From Flavobacteriaceae bacterium GSB9 (GTDB lineage Bacteria; Bacteroidota; Bacteroidia; Flavobacteriales; Flavobacteriaceae): a stretch of 64,000 nucleotides of DNA. Below are positions 61,995-64,000 of the stretch, one piece after another (the stretch's first letter is position 1; each line of letters opens with the position of its first letter). A model generated the notes under the pieces. That model made no database searches. It was not told the DNA's origin and saw nothing but the letters and a program-made list of their open reading frames with translations. Location: positions 2,914,001-2,978,000 of the forward strand of contig CP062007.1 in assembly GCA_022749295.1 (NCBI GenBank), given 5' to 3'. The position numbers and the translations under genes were made by a program.

Positions 61995-62976
61995 ATGAAA
62001 AATTCAAAATTTATTTTTTCCATTTTAGTGTTAACTATAAGTAACATAGGTTTTTCCAAAGAAGTAAAAGGAGTTGTAAAAAATAAAATTGAGCAACCTC
62101 TAGATGCGGCTTACATTTATAATTTAAACTCAAAAGTCATACACACTCTCTTGAAAATGGCGTGTTTGCTTTAAATGCTTGTAAAGTAGGAGATTCCATA
62201 AGATAGGTTTGTTGGGTTATAGTAATAAAACCATCGTGCTGAATGAAGCAAATATCAATTCAAAGCTTGCTGTAATACTGGAAGAAAAATTATTTAAATT
62301 GGAAGGGATGGTTATTCAGGAAGAACTTAACGCTATCAGTACTATTTCCAGACTTGATATACAAATGAGTCCTGTAAACTCCTCGCAAGAAATATTGCGA
62401 AAAGTATCAGGATTAATCATCGGTCAACATGCCGGTAGTGGAAAAGCAGAACAACTTTTTTTTGCAACAAGAATTTGTTTATGTTGGTGATGCCGGTATT
62501 TTAGAACCTAGTAGTAAAACAGAACGTTATGGATTAGATTTAGGATTGCGCTATCAGTTTAACGATTAGTTGTTTTTTGATACCGATGCTACAGTAACAG
62601 AGTCTAGAAGTACTGAGAAGGCTCTAAAGGAGAAAATTATATTCCCATAGCTCCATATTTTACAATTTCATGCGGGTTGTCGGTTAACAATTTAAGTGGT
62701 TTTTCTGGAGGCTTAAGGTGTCGATTTGTTGATGATAGACCTGCAAATGAAGACAATAGCATAGTGGTAGAAGGCTATTTTGTAACCGATATAAATGCTA
62801 ATTATAAAATAGGAAATGAAACCATAGGTATGGTAATCGAGAATTTATTTGATGTGGCTTGGAACGAGACACAATTTGCAGCCGAATTGCGCTTGAAAGA
62901 TGAGGAGCTGTTCGTTGAAGAAATACAGTTTACACCTGGAACACCTTTTAATTTAAAGGGGATTAATATCCTGTAG
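61995..62976 (+). pseudogene. Degraded TonB-dependent receptor
   Basis: The remains start with a signal peptide and CarboxypepD_reg domain (KEVKGVVKNKIEQPLDAAYIYN), then shift frame near 62138 (HTHSLENGVFALNACKVGD) and again near 62200 (IGLLGYSNKTIVLNE ... SSQEILRKVSGLIIGQHAG, the plug start). Another shift near 62460 leads to YGLDLGLRYQFND, a stop at 62567-62569 replacing a Trp codon, and a last shift near 62610 to the barrel end (ENLFDVAWNE). Most of the plug and barrel, well over 1 kb, is missing. With at least four frameshifts, a stop and a large deletion it cannot work. Confidence 0.9.
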
Positions 62977-63192
62977 GTTTAAAAATATACACAAATTATA
63001 AGCTGATTTTTGAAACGATTTATTAAAAAACTTAAATAAAGTGTTTGGTTTTAGGTTTCCTGCTAAGTGGAAGTGCTTTGTTATAGCAATATAACTGGTG
63101 ACTTTCTTTGTTAGGATGAGGCAAAATTAATGATTAACGGGGCATTAATATTAGTTTTGCTTAAAACTATGTATTATTATACTTTGTTTTAG

Positions 63193-63617
63193 CTAGTTTT
63201 TTTCCTTTTTCAATTCTTTTTCTCGTTTCCGTTTTTCTCTTCTCAGTCTACTTTTTTTAGCACCTTCAGTTTCTATTTCAAATACTATTGGCATTGAGTA
63301 TTTTTGACTAATTTTTTTCCGTTATGTTCCGAAGGTGTCATTTTCGGGAGTGCTTCTAAAATCCGAATAGCTTCTTTTTCAAATAAAGGATGTACAGATC
63401 TAGCTTTTATATCAACAACATTTCCTTCTTCATTAATAGTAAAAATGGTCAGAACTTTTATTTGGTCTCCACCTTTGTAGTTCAGTTGTTTTGCAATGCT
63501 GTCAAGTTTGTTCCGATTATCATTATTAAAAGATTCAGAAACTTTTTTAGATACGCTAGTTTGTCCAAAAGCAAAATTTGTCAATGTAAGAAGTAAAATT
63601 ATTATTGTTTTTCTCAT
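63193..63617 (-). pseudogene. TonB C-terminal-domain-like protein with a poly-A frameshift
   Basis: A signal peptide (TIIILLLTLTNFAFGQ) is followed by a TonB_C-like domain (DQIKVLTIFTINEEGNVVDIKARSVHPLFEKEAIRILEALPKM). The intact frame stops at 63285 after KKLVKNTQCQ. An alternative frame from a run of seven As (minus strand, about 63312-63318) continues ISQKYSMPIVFEIETEGAKKSRLRREKR to 63193, and QKYSMPIVFEI is the normal TonB_C ending. One A appears to be missing: a real frameshift, slippage, or a sequencing error. Confidence 0.7.
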
Positions 63618-63711
63618 TTTTTGAAATTAACTTCAACTAGTTATATGTAGAATAAAGTAAATATTACTCCTTAAATTTTGTGAGATAGTAGTAATTTTAT
63701 TTCCAATGTAA

Positions 63712-64000
63712 TCAGGAGGCTTGTACCACACCTAACGTATACAATTGCTCCATAGTAGGCGTTTCACTACCGCCAGATGGCTCTAAAGTAATGCCGAAAG
63801 CCTCACTATTGTTGGGGTTTTCAATTTCAAAAATTTTATTTTCGTCGGTAATAAAACCATCAATGGTACCTAAGCTGGTTGGTGTCAATGGGCTTAATTT
63901 TAACGACCATACTTGGTAAACCATCCCTTCTGGAGGTTCAGGCAAGCCTTGGGCGTCTAGAAATATTCTTTTGGAATTTTTATCCCAATATACTTTGGCA
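63712..64000 (-). CDS. Anti-sigma factor, RskA C-terminal domain (5' end outside the window)
   Basis: The frame runs off the end of the window. The visible residues KVYWDKNSKRIFLDAQGLPEPPEGMVYQVWSLKLSP match the extracytoplasmic domain of RskA-type anti-sigma-K factors (GLPxPPxGKxYQVW). In Bacteroidetes such genes are usually preceded by an ECF sigma factor, which would lie outside the window, and may control the adjacent DUF4331/receptor locus. Confidence 0.8.
   Translation of the reverse strand, partial: AKVYWDKNSKRIFLDAQGLPEPPEGMVYQVWSLKLSPLTPTSLGTIDGFITDENKIFEIENPNNSEAFGITLEPSGGSETPTMEQLYTLGVVQAS

Overview
The window looks like a chromosomal segment of a marine member of the Flavobacteriaceae (Bacteroidetes). 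The evidence is low G+C, no visible Shine-Dalgarno pattern but several matches to the Bacteroidetes promoter (TTG, about 20 nt, TAnnTTTG), TonB-dependent receptors and lipoproteins, an SDR-type threonine dehydrogenase, an OlsF-like fused acyltransferase, and a class I ribonucleotide reductase whose ATP-cone sits on NrdB rather than NrdA. I saw no tRNA, rRNA, CRISPR array, insertion sequence or prophage.

Layout. 1-8.9 kb: housekeeping genes (TPR protein, DUF4286, rsmA, mgtE, a D-2-hydroxyacid dehydrogenase, small VOC/DUF1801 proteins, a TSUP transporter). 8.9-13.7 kb: olsF-like acyltransferase, aspartate kinase, GNAT, fbp. 13.7-24.9 kb: a nitrogen-assimilation island, with glutamate synthase gltBD on the minus strand and a divergent outer-membrane porin, amt, PII, amt, PII series on the plus strand. 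The junction carries two related palindromes and a G5 box at the -33 position that recurs upstream of the first PII gene. 24.9-33.7 kb: ppc, a large uncharacterised Cys-rich protein, nadAB, and a tailless SSB facing a zinc-ribbon protein across two copies of one palindrome. 33.7-46.4 kb: threonine dehydrogenase, HupE-like protein, dCMP deaminase, S41 protease, MarC, DUF3109, nrdBA, ppnP, OmpA lipoprotein.

46.5-56.8 kb is the most interesting region. A Pit phosphate transporter, an OprO/P-type porin, a TonB-dependent receptor, a lipoprotein built of two tandem beta-helix halves and a free-standing CarboxypepD_reg protein all have upstream direct repeats of TGTTA/TAACA spaced exactly 11 bp apart. 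This is the geometry of PhoB boxes, so I infer one phosphate-starvation regulon and possibly an undescribed outer-membrane uptake system. Between the porin and its divergent neighbour there is a minus-strand terminator for which no gene exists, and just upstream of it a 15-nt sequence perfectly complementary to the porin mRNA leader next to the start codon. This is a candidate regulatory RNA.

56.8-64 kb: dgt, a DUF6090 membrane protein, then a decaying locus: two DUF4331 proteins, a TPR lipoprotein, a heavily deleted TonB-dependent receptor pseudogene, a TonB_C-like gene with a poly-A frameshift, and the end of an RskA-type anti-sigma factor.
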